Below are positions 1 to 5,131 of a stretch of 6,557 nt of DNA, piece by piece; position 1 is the first letter of the stretch, and every line of letters begins with the position of its first letter. Source of the DNA: Candidatus Zhuqueibacterota bacterium (GTDB lineage: Bacteria; SM23-31). Both the position numbers and the translations under genes were made by a program. The notes beneath the pieces are model-generated. The model worked only from the letters and a program-made list of their open reading frames with translations. It had not been told where the DNA came from and searched no databases. The stretch lies in NCBI GenBank assembly GCA_022562855.1, contig JADFON010000108.1, positions 1 through 6,557 on the forward strand, in the 5' to 3' direction.

Positions 1-285
1 GCTGCCAAGCCCCCGGGAAAGAGGGATTTGGTTCCGGACGCTGATCCCGAAACCGGGATTTTCAACCCCGCGTTTACTCAAAACCGTATTTAATGTTTTT
101 ATAATAAAATTGTCCGGACTATCTGCAAGAATACTTCCCCTGCCTTCACCGTGGAACCGCCACTCTTTGCGACCGCCGGTGAGGGTTTCCACCCTTATAT
201 CCAGGTACATGTTGAGCGCCAGCCCTATAACGTCAAAACCTGCGCCAAGGTTGCTTGTACTTGCGGGGATTTTTATATGTAACAT
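1..285 (-). CDS. thrB: Homoserine kinase, N-terminal part (cut by left window edge)
   Basis: ThrB phosphorylates homoserine with ATP to O-phosphohomoserine, the step before threonine synthase, in the cytoplasm. Only the first 95 codons are present. The protein opens MLHIKIPASTSNLGAGFDVI, the classic N-terminus of GHMP-superfamily homoserine kinases (PASTSNLGAGFDxxGLAL, residues 7-24). The last residues visible, PLSRGLGS (88-95), are the start of the glycine-rich ATP-binding loop (PxxxGLGSSSA) that defines GHMP kinases. Family members are about 300 residues long, so roughly two thirds lie outside the window. The start is the ATG at 285; an in-frame stop lies only five codons upstream, so no longer start is possible. 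No Shine-Dalgarno sequence is visible. The gene is divergent from the alkyltransferase gene across about 480 bp. It shares the aspartate-family pathway with lysA and dapF further right. Mevalonate kinase and other GHMP kinases were considered, but the TSNLGAGFD signature favours ThrB. Confidence 0.93.
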   Translation of the reverse strand, partial: MLHIKIPASTSNLGAGFDVIGLALNMYLDIRVETLTGGRKEWRFHGEGRGSILADSPDNFIIKTLNTVLSKRGVENPGFGISVRNQIPLSRGLGS

Positions 286-303
286 TGGTGGATAATCTTA
301 TTT

Positions 304-335
304 ATTATAGCAATGAAAATTAGTATCAATTTCAA
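304..335 (-). promoter_or_regulatory. Possible thrB promoter
   Basis: On the minus strand a perfect TATAAT occupies 309-304, upstream of the thrB ATG at 285. Two -35-like hexamers are available: TTGAAA at 335-330 (20-bp spacer) and TTGATA at 329-324 (14-bp spacer). Neither spacing is ideal, so the -10 box is the main support. Transcription from here would give a very short leader of about 12 nt, matching the absence of a Shine-Dalgarno sequence. Low confidence in an AT-rich region. Confidence 0.3.
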
Positions 336-380
336 TATACATAATATTAAAAACATACACAATTTGCTTTTATTGATTAT

Positions 381-396
381 AATTAATTTGACTTTG
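381..396 (+). repeat. 16-bp direct repeat, copy 1
   Basis: AATTAATTTGACTTTG occurs here and again, identically, at 699-714. The two copies are 318 bp apart and bracket the inverted-repeat element at 485-613. Each contains TTGACT, which resembles a -35 hexamer, but no well-spaced -10 box follows. The repeat may be a duplication left by a rearrangement or a shared regulatory motif; the sequence does not decide. Confidence 0.5.
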
Positions 397-484
397 GTAA
401 AAATTGTAATTTTTCCCCGTTGTGCTAATTATTTCTAAAGTGATTAATGCCAATTATTATCTTTTATCATAATAATAATACAAT

Positions 485-613
485 TATCATTCCCGATTCG
501 ACTTCCTGTCATTCCCGCGCAGGCGGGAATCTCTGCGGTAAATCTACATCAGTAGTGGTGTTTGTTCCCCAGAGATTGCCCCTAACGGGACAATGACAGC
601 AGCAGGAATGACA
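485..613. repeat. Imperfect inverted-repeat element with GTCATTCCCG ends
   Basis: The left arm (485-534) and right arm (571-613) are imperfect reverse complements. CTGTCATT at 506-513 pairs with AATGACAG at 592-599, ATCTCT (529-534) pairs with AGAGAT (571-576), and the outer TATCATTCC (485-493) pairs with GGAATGACA (605-613) with one mismatch. The left arm also holds its own hairpin, ATTCCCGC (511-518) with GCGGGAAT (523-530). This is the general look of small dispersed intergenic repeats built around TCATTCCCGC...GCGGGAATGA that are known from many bacterial genomes. It codes for nothing and would fold strongly as RNA. Whether it is repeated elsewhere in this genome cannot be seen here. Confidence 0.6.
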
Positions 614-698
614 AGGGCGCTACGTGCCCAAATGCTTCGAAGCCTGGGTGTATGAGGGTGTGATTAACCTTGAATCCAAAAATTTACCAAAGTTCAGC

Positions 699-714
699 AA
701 TTAATTTGACTTTG
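699..714 (+). repeat. 16-bp direct repeat, copy 2
   Basis: Exact second copy of AATTAATTTGACTTTG found at 381-396. This copy lies just upstream of the ogt operator-like site, and its TTGACT (706-711) could serve as a -35 box, though no good -10 box lies 16-18 bp downstream. Confidence 0.5.
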
Positions 715-731
715 ATGTTTTAATGCTGCAA

Positions 732-755
732 ATTGTACGTACAAATACGTACAAT
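732..755 (+). promoter_or_regulatory. Operator-like double palindrome before ogt
   Basis: The site is a perfect inverted repeat: arm ATTGTACGTA (732-741), 4-bp spacer, arm TACGTACAAT (746-755). It also reads as two direct repeats of TACGTACAA (736-744 and 746-754) exactly 10 bp apart, one helical turn, and the left half is part of a perfect 12-bp palindrome, TTGTACGTACAA. Short palindromic boxes in tandem on one DNA face are the usual targets of ribbon-helix-helix regulators such as MetJ, Arc and CopG. The downstream protein starts with exactly such a domain. The site ends 9 bp before the chosen ATG (765) and contains TACAAT (750-755), a possible -10 box, so bound protein would block transcription. 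A further half-site, CGTACAAT, occurs at 919-926 inside the gene. Binding and self-regulation are inferred. Confidence 0.7.
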
Positions 756-764
756 ACTCTGCTT

Positions 765-1478
765 ATGGAAAATACAAGGTTATATATTCGCATATCAAAA
801 AACCTCAAACAGGATTTGACAAATTACTGTGAAGAGCATGGCGGTAAGATGTCGACTGTTATCAAGCTCTCATTACGGCAATTTCTGAAGAAAAATACCG
901 GTAATCAAATAAAAAACTCGTACAATCTAAAGGACGAACGTATGGAAAACGATCAAAGTACGACTATCCATTATTCCTCTTTTCAATCCCCCATGGGAAA
1001 AATGCACATCGGGGTTACCGAAAAGGGGCTGTGCTGCATTGCCATGTCCGATTCGTCATGGCACGCCTTTCTGGAGGAATCCGGCAAGCGAACAGAAATC
1101 AAACTTTCTGAATCCGACAGCCGTACCGATGAAACAAAGCAAAAACTCAAGCGATATTTCGAAGGAAAAATCAAACTATTTGATATACCTGTCGATCTTT
1201 TTGCAATGACCTCATTTGAGAAAAAAGTCCTGACTTCCACAAAGAAGATACAATTCGGGAATTTGAAGTCGTACCAGGAAATCGCGGAATCTATCGGATC
1301 GCCAAAAGCGTCAAGAGCGGTTGGAAACGCCCTTGGAAAGAACCCTATACCGATCGTGATACCTTGCCACAGGGTGATAAAGACCGATGGTACTATCGGC
1401 GGCTTTTCAAGCGGTCTGGACAAAAAAAGGTTTCTCTTGAAACTTGAAAACATACATGATCCCAATCTGTTAAATTAA
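765..1478 (+). CDS. ogt: Ribbon-helix-helix / O6-alkylguanine-DNA alkyltransferase fusion
   Basis: Repair enzyme that moves the alkyl group from O6-alkylguanine in DNA to its own cysteine (suicide reaction, cytoplasm). The 237-residue protein has two parts. Residues 4-43 form a ribbon-helix-helix domain: beta strand LYIRI (6-10), helix, HGGK turn (25-28), second helix to LKK. Residues about 67-230 are the alkyltransferase, with active-site PCHRV (Cys201). Against human MGMT (Tyr114, Arg128, Asn137, Cys145, Glu172) the equivalents keep identical spacing: Tyr170, Arg184 (finger), Asn193, Cys201, Glu228, so it should be active. Typical bacterial Ogt is about 150-180 residues; the extra length is the DNA-binding domain. 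Start: ATG 765 is chosen because it follows the operator and begins the domain directly. ATG 723 would add 14 unrelated residues and place the operator inside the gene. Neither has a Shine-Dalgarno sequence. The gene is lysine-rich. It is followed by a hairpin, so it is probably transcribed alone. Confidence 0.93.
   Translation: MENTRLYIRISKNLKQDLTNYCEEHGGKMSTVIKLSLRQFLKKNTGNQIKNSYNLKDERMENDQSTTIHYSSFQSPMGKMHIGVTEKGLCCIAMSDSSWHAFLEESGKRTEIKLSESDSRTDETKQKLKRYFEGKIKLFDIPVDLFAMTSFEKKVLTSTKKIQFGNLKSYQEIAESIGSPKASRAVGNALGKNPIPIVIPCHRVIKTDGTIGGFSSGLDKKRFLLKLENIHDPNLLN
929..944 (+). promoter_or_regulatory. Internal ribosome binding site and ATG before the alkyltransferase domain
   Basis: AAAGGA (929-934) stands 7 nt before an in-frame ATG (942-944). 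Initiation here would give a 178-residue protein, MENDQSTTIHYSSF onward, which is exactly a normal-length stand-alone alkyltransferase without the ribbon-helix-helix part. This is a better ribosome site than that of either upstream start. It may allow a second, repair-only product, or be a relic of two formerly separate genes. Inferred from sequence only. Confidence 0.4.
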
Positions 1479-1500
1479 GTTTTGCCGCTTAGAAGTTAGT

Positions 1501-1530
1501 GAGCTGAAACGGTGTTTCAGCTTGATTTTG
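1501..1530 (+). terminator. Hairpin after ogt, possible terminator
   Basis: A perfect 9-bp stem, AGCTGAAAC (1502-1510) with GTTTCAGCT (1514-1522), closes a 3-nt loop (GGT). It lies 23 bp after the ogt stop codon. The downstream tract is T-rich but interrupted (TTGATTTTG), so intrinsic termination may be partial. It separates ogt from the lipoprotein gene. Confidence 0.55.
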
Positions 1531-1550
1531 ACTCATGTGTTGATTATTTT
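1522..1550 (+). promoter_or_regulatory. Weak candidate promoter for the lipoprotein-lysA unit
   Basis: TTGATT (1522-1527) and TATTTT (1545-1550) are separated by 17 bp; each matches four of six consensus positions. Transcription would begin near 1557, ahead of the ATG at 1582, and just after the ogt hairpin. In an AT-rich stretch such matches are common, so this is only a candidate. Confidence 0.2.
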
Positions 1551-1581
1551 TTGTTTCTCCTCTTATCCATATTCAAAGACT

Positions 1582-3324
1582 ATGTCTAATCCTAATTGTG
1601 CACGTTTTATTTCGCTTAATCTGATATTATTCCGGTTCATATTCTGCGCCGTGCAGGGCTCTCCATCGGGCGGACCTGTCGATGAAACCCCTCCGTACAT
1701 AATTGCAACTTTTCCCTCCATTGACAGCACAATGATTCCCGTAGATTCTGAAATTTCCATTACTTTTTCTGAGCCGATGAACCGGAATTCCGTCCTTACC
1801 GCACTATTTATTTCACCACTTCCGGAATCGGACTATGAGCTTGACTGGGATAAGCAAAGACTCAAAATAAAGTTGAACGAACCGTTAAGACAGGATCAAA
1901 CGTATGTTATCCGGGTCGGGTCGTCAGCAAAAGATCTTCGCTCTAACCCTTTGGTAAGGACATTCGGTTTTGCGTTTTCGACCGGAAGATCGATCGACAG
2001 AGGCATGATAAGCGGCAAGGTTTTCGATTTCAGGGACGGTGTAAGTGTGCTGGGCGTCCCAAACGCTATAATCTGGGCGTATAAACTAAACGATTCGTTA
2101 CAGGCGAATCCTTTGGCGGGAAAAGGAGAATTCATCACTCAAGCCGATGCGGACGGAGAATTTCAGTTGACGCATTTGGCGCCCGCGGTGTACCGTTTAT
2201 TCGCAGTGACTAACACCGACAATGACTTTGAATATTCTCCGGCGATAGACAAAATCGGAATACCGTCGGGTGATATCACGGTTCCGGACAGCGGAACAGT
2301 AAACCCGGTTGTATTTGCGCCGGTAGCCGTCGATACCGTTTCGCTTCAACTCCAACTGCTTGAGCACCCGGACCGAAATCATTTGCGGCTCCATTTCAAC
2401 AGTTCCCTGAACAGCTATGCTGTTACAACGGGGGATTTTGACATATATGCTCTTCCCGGTCAGGAAATCGTTCCCGGAGCAATCAAAGATTTCTATTATA
2501 CGGATGTTACAAAAAACATTATATCGATATATTCCGAATCCCTTGCGCCGGGTAATCAATACCAACTTAAAATAAACGGTATAGAAGATATCTTCGGCAA
2601 TCAAATCAATGACTTTCTCGATTCCACAACAATTTTTACCGCATCTTCGCTTGAGGATACCACAGGATTCTTTTTGACCGTTCTTGAGCCGCCCGATTCG
2701 GCTGAAAATGTCCCGGTTTACGCTCATGTCGGTTTCGTATTCAATCAGCCTGTCGACGCCGGTATTCTTTCCCGGCATGTACACGTTGCCGATTCTCTCG
2801 ACAACCCCGTTTCCGGCAGATTTGTTAAAATAAGCACTTCTCAATTCATGTTTATACCGGACAGGGTTCTCAGGGCGAATACACCGTACGTTGTCACCTT
2901 CGATACCGACTCCATTACAAGCCGTGAATCGAAATCCCTTATTCTGACCAAGACCGGATTTATATTCAAAACAATGGATACGAAAAGCACAGGCGCTATT
3001 CTCGGGAGTATATCGGTCATAGGCGATTCACTGAAGTACCCGGTTATTATTAGCCTCCACCCGAAAAGTTCTCAAACCGCTTCCACGTATGATCTAAGCT
3101 TGACAGAAGCCGGGCGCTATGAATTTCAGGGCGTTCTTCCGGGGGAATATGTAATCGGGGCTTTTCTCGATATAGACGGAAACCGGAAGTGGACTCCGGG
3201 CACGCTAAACCCATATAGACCGGCTGAACCATTTACCGTATATCCACAGGAGGTTACCGTACGCTCCGGTATTGAGAACGCCGGCAACAATATCATCCTC
3301 TATATTCACCTACCTTTCGAATAG
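1582..3324 (+). CDS. Large Ig-like domain lipoprotein (Big_5 / SbsA-like)
   Basis: Predicted exported lipoprotein of 580 residues; its role is unknown, probably structural or adhesive at the cell envelope. The N-terminus has a hydrophobic stretch (about residues 9-21) ending at Cys22, followed by SPSGGPVDETPP (27-38), the signature found after the lipid cysteine in this family from Bacteroidota-like phyla. The lipobox FIF-Cys is poor: Phe at -1 replaces the usual Gly, Ala or Ser. Domains by inspection: Big_5 Ig-like (34-136, with ITFSEPMN at 60-67), a carboxypeptidase-regulatory-like beta-sandwich (about 140-230), a middle Ig-like domain (about 255-355), another Big_5 (363-462) and a C-terminal regulatory-like domain (468-580) with GEYVIGAFLDIDGNRKWTPG (521-540). 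Start: a TTG at 1522 is in frame but lies in the hairpin stem, so ATG 1582 is preferred; no clear Shine-Dalgarno sequence precedes either. It ends 5 bp before lysA, suggesting one transcript. Confidence 0.87.
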   Translation: MSNPNCARFISLNLILFRFIFCAVQGSPSGGPVDETPPYIIATFPSIDSTMIPVDSEISITFSEPMNRNSVLTALFISPLPESDYELDWDKQRLKIKLNEPLRQDQTYVIRVGSSAKDLRSNPLVRTFGFAFSTGRSIDRGMISGKVFDFRDGVSVLGVPNAIIWAYKLNDSLQANPLAGKGEFITQADADGEFQLTHLAPAVYRLFAVTNTDNDFEYSPAIDKIGIPSGDITVPDSGTVNPVVFAPVAVDTVSLQLQLLEHPDRNHLRLHFNSSLNSYAVTTGDFDIYALPGQEIVPGAIKDFYYTDVTKNIISIYSESLAPGNQYQLKINGIEDIFGNQINDFLDSTTIFTASSLEDTTGFFLTVLEPPDSAENVPVYAHVGFVFNQPVDAGILSRHVHVADSLDNPVSGRFVKISTSQFMFIPDRVLRANTPYVVTFDTDSITSRESKSLILTKTGFIFKTMDTKSTGAILGSISVIGDSLKYPVIISLHPKSSQTASTYDLSLTEAGRYEFQGVLPGEYVIGAFLDIDGNRKWTPGTLNPYRPAEPFTVYPQEVTVRSGIENAGNNIILYIHLPFE

Positions 3325-3329
3325 TAAAA

Positions 3330-4595
3330 ATGCTTGCTTACAAAAACGGTTCCATTTACTGGGGTAACGTAGATTTGTCATTGCCGGCGCAAAAGTGGGG
3401 CACCCCCTTTTATGTTTACAACCGTTCAACGCTTGAGGAGTCGTTTACACTATTACAATCCCGCTTAAGACCGGAGGTCAATACGATTTGTTACGCATTG
3501 AAAGCCAACTCCAATCCACACCTGGTCGGTTGTCTTGCCGGTCTTGGCGCCGGCGCCGACATTGTATCGATGGGGGAACTGATCGCCGCCAGGAAGGCAA
3601 AAATCCCCGCAGGGAAGATCGTTTTTAGCGGAGCGGGGAAATCGGATGAGGAGTTACGATTTGCCCTGAAAGAAGGGGTAGGAGCAATAAATGTTGAATC
3701 TAAACAGGAACTTGACGCTATTGAACGGATATCTGCCGATTTAAAGACAAAAGCCCCCGTAATGCTCCGCGTAAACCCCGATATCGACCCCCAAAGCCAT
3801 CCGCTTATATCTACGGGAAAGAACTATCATAAATTCGGTATTTCCCTGGATTCCATTCCTGAATTTGCCACCCGTTGTAAAAAATCAGGTCGAATCGAAT
3901 TTCTCGGTCTCCATGTGCATATCGGTTCCCAGATTTCCCGTTTTGAATCTATCGACAATACGTTCAAAGTGATATCGAACCTTGTTAAATCTATCGAAAA
4001 GCAGGGTATTCCCATTCGGAATATCAACATTGGAGGAGGACTTCCCGTTGATTATGAATCTGCGGGAAAATCACTCCTGTCCGGTGGCTGCACCGGTATG
4101 GATACCGGATTAGAAAAGGCAACAGGCTATTGGAAAACGTGCATCAAAAAACACTTCGACTGCACAAAAATAAGCATAGTAATCGAGCCGGGCAGGTCAA
4201 TAATTGCCCATTCCGGGATCCTGTTAACACGAGTTATTTACCGTAAGCGCAATAACAAAAAGGAGTTTCTTATCGTTGACGCAGGAATGAACGATTTTAT
4301 CAGACCTGCATTGTACGGTGAAACCCATAGCATTGTACCTCTAAAAGAACCGGGAAATTTGAAAACAACTATCGATATTGCCGGACCGTTGTGTGAAACA
4401 GGGGATGTTTTCGCCAGGGACATTTCGTTTCCGGAATCCGATAAAGGGGATGTTTTAGCAATCCTGTCTACAGGGGCATATGGATTTGTATTGTCGTCTA
4501 ACTATAATTTACGTCTCCGCCCCCCGGAACTGCTTATCGACAACGGAGAGGTTGCCTGCATCCGTGAAAGGGAGAGCTATGATGACATAATCTGA
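3330..4595 (+). CDS. lysA: Diaminopimelate decarboxylase
   Basis: PLP enzyme that decarboxylates meso-diaminopimelate to L-lysine, the last step of lysine synthesis, in the cytoplasm. The 421 residues match the family's usual length (about 410-420). Visible signatures of the fold III decarboxylases: YALKAN with PLP-binding Lys58, HVHIGS (195-200), GGG (235-237) for the phosphate, EPGRS (286-290), and CETGD (355-359) with the catalytic Cys355 contributed across the dimer, then GAYG (382-385). The C-terminus IRERESYDDII corresponds to the usual RRRETYEDLI end. After the GGG motif the segment at 243-265 (AGKSLLSGGCTGMDTG and flanks) looks longer than usual for the family. ATG 3330 follows the lipoprotein stop by 5 bp; no Shine-Dalgarno sequence is seen, so translation may rely on coupling. 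Functionally paired with dapF, from which it is separated by a repeat element. Arginine or ornithine decarboxylases are unlikely given the CETGD motif and context. Confidence 0.96.
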   Translation: MLAYKNGSIYWGNVDLSLPAQKWGTPFYVYNRSTLEESFTLLQSRLRPEVNTICYALKANSNPHLVGCLAGLGAGADIVSMGELIAARKAKIPAGKIVFSGAGKSDEELRFALKEGVGAINVESKQELDAIERISADLKTKAPVMLRVNPDIDPQSHPLISTGKNYHKFGISLDSIPEFATRCKKSGRIEFLGLHVHIGSQISRFESIDNTFKVISNLVKSIEKQGIPIRNINIGGGLPVDYESAGKSLLSGGCTGMDTGLEKATGYWKTCIKKHFDCTKISIVIEPGRSIIAHSGILLTRVIYRKRNNKKEFLIVDAGMNDFIRPALYGETHSIVPLKEPGNLKTTIDIAGPLCETGDVFARDISFPESDKGDVLAILSTGAYGFVLSSNYNLRLRPPELLIDNGEVACIRERESYDDII

Positions 4596-4663
4596 ATGGA
4601 AACAACGTAGTGCCTTGTTAGGCAACGTTTGACATGTTTAAGGCGACTAACATTGATAAAATA

Positions 4664-4678
4664 TGGAAATGATTTCCA
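4664..4678. repeat. Short palindrome inside the MITE-like element
   Basis: TGGAAAT (4664-4670) and ATTTCCA (4672-4678) are perfect reverse complements around a single central base. It is the first of a series of symmetrical sequences that fill the element. Confidence 0.45.
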
Positions 4679-4707
4679 ACATAGCAGATAGAGTAGCGCC
4701 CCAGGTG

Positions 4708-4758
4708 CTCATCGAGGTGTTCTTTGGCGTAGCCGCCACTACGCGGCACCTCGATGAG
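4708..4758. repeat. Long two-stage hairpin inside the MITE-like element
   Basis: CTCATCGAGGTG (4708-4719) pairs perfectly with CACCTCGATGAG (4747-4758). Within the loop, GCGTAG (4727-4732) pairs with CTACGC (4739-4744), giving a stacked two-stem structure. It is too far from the lysA stop, and has no T-run, to be a simple terminator. Confidence 0.7.
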
Positions 4759-4807
4759 TATTCTGACGAAGGTGAGTGTTGCATAATTCCAAAATAAGTC
4801 CAACAAG

Positions 4808-4877
4808 CTGTAGGCGGGGTCGTCCCTGACCCCGCTCTTAGCACAAATGTTCGGGTCAGGGACGACCCGAACTACAG
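4808..4877. repeat. Inverted pair of GGGTCGTCCCTGACCC repeats
   Basis: The 16-mer GGGTCGTCCCTGACCC at 4817-4832 is present as its exact reverse complement at 4853-4868. Flanking CTGTAG (4808-4813) and CTACAG (4872-4877) extend the pairing to 28-base arms with 22 matches. Each 16-mer is itself partly symmetrical (GGGTC...GACCC), so either cruciform or two smaller hairpins could form. Confidence 0.75.
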
Positions 4878-4889
4878 ACTTCTGTAGTT
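4870..4889. repeat. Hairpin overlapping the right arm of the 16-mer repeat
   Basis: AACTACAGA (4870-4878) and TCTGTAGTT (4881-4889) are perfect 9-base reverse complements separated by two bases. Its left half is shared with the arm of the preceding inverted repeat, so the two structures are mutually exclusive. Confidence 0.6.
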
Positions 4890-4900
4890 GTGCAACAATC

Positions 4901-4923
4901 ACGAAGGTGAAGAACACCTTCGT
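4901..4923. repeat. Hairpin near the right end of the MITE-like element
   Basis: ACGAAGGTG (4901-4909) pairs perfectly with CACCTTCGT (4915-4923) around a 5-nt loop. The sequence CGAAGGTGA also occurs once more at 4767-4775 in direct orientation. No T-run follows, so this is not a typical terminator. Confidence 0.65.
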
Positions 4924-4961
4924 AAGCACACAAAATATATCAAAAGTTGTTTAACGCAGCA

Positions 4962-5131
4962 GTAGTTATCCTGTTTAAAATCTTCTTTTTGGCATAATCC
5001 AGCGAGTGTTCTGTAATGGTATTAACTGCCATGCAGAAAAACGTGAACTATGAAACCATTTTTATTTCTTCCGATTTTTGTTTACCTTTTATATTCTCTA
5101 CAAACCGATACATTGACATCCAAAGGAGTTT
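4962..5131 (+). other. Leader region of dapF
   Basis: This 170-bp stretch between the repeat element and dapF has no convincing gene. TATATT (5090-5095) could be a -10 box, but the position 17 bp upstream (TCTTCC) is a poor -35. A good ribosome site, AAGGAG (5123-5128), ends three bases before the dapF ATG. A 40-codon open frame (5050-5172) with a hydrophobic start overlaps the dapF start and is judged doubtful. Confidence 0.5.

Larger units (their letters stand above)
286..764. other. Non-coding AT-rich region between divergent thrB and ogt
   Basis: No convincing gene is seen on either strand. The left part (286-480) is strongly AT-rich, with a small hairpin whose arms are ATTATTAT (453-460) and ATAATAAT (469-476). 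The middle (485-613) is an inverted-repeat element listed separately. The right part (614-731) contains one copy of a 16-bp repeat, and the end (732-755) holds the operator-like site next to ogt. An open stretch at 612-704 without stops encodes about 30 residues, but it has no ribosome site and no recognisable family. Confidence 0.7.
4611..4961. mobile_element. Non-coding MITE-like element between lysA and dapF
   Basis: The ends form imperfect terminal inverted repeats of about 29 bp: 4611-4639 against the reverse complement of 4933-4961, with 21 of 29 positions identical by hand alignment (for example GTTAGGCAAC against GTTAAACAAC). GTAG lies directly outside both ends (4607-4610 and 4962-4965), a possible 4-bp target duplication. 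The interior holds at least four strong hairpins, listed separately, and no credible transposase. A 103-codon minus-strand open frame (4929-4618) runs through the hairpins and contains NHFH, which recalls the HUH motif of REP-associated transposases, but nothing else of that family is present. It starts 15 bp after the lysA stop, splitting a probable lysA-dapF pair. Whether it is a moved element or a long structured repeat needs other copies. Confidence 0.5.

Noticed and set aside
110-295. Plus-strand open frame over the thrB region
   Set aside because: It is the reverse complement of a clear homoserine kinase N-terminus with the PASTSNLGAGFDV signature.
612-704. Open stretch encoding about 30 residues (CFEAWVYEGVINLESKN) upstream of ogt
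   Set aside because: No ATG start, no ribosome site, and a stop immediately upstream inside the repeat element. No family is recognised, so it is probably chance or an old gene fragment.
983-1465. 160-codon minus-strand open frame inside ogt
   Set aside because: It lies wholly antisense to the alkyltransferase, whose catalytic motifs are unmistakable. Other antisense frames in the lipoprotein gene and dapF were dismissed for the same reason.
4618-4929. 103-codon minus-strand open frame with NHFH, recalling REP-associated (Y1) transposases
   Set aside because: Only the four-residue resemblance exists; there is no catalytic tyrosine region, and most of the frame is translated from hairpin arms.
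4617-4954. GTTAGGC and GTTTAAC at the element ends fit integron attC core boxes
   Set aside because: They are seven-base degenerate matches, the required partner boxes at 60-130 bp are missing, and the sequence between them holds no cassette gene.
5113-5118. Perfect -35 hexamer TTGACA just before dapF
   Set aside because: A matching -10 would fall inside the dapF coding region, so it cannot drive the full gene.
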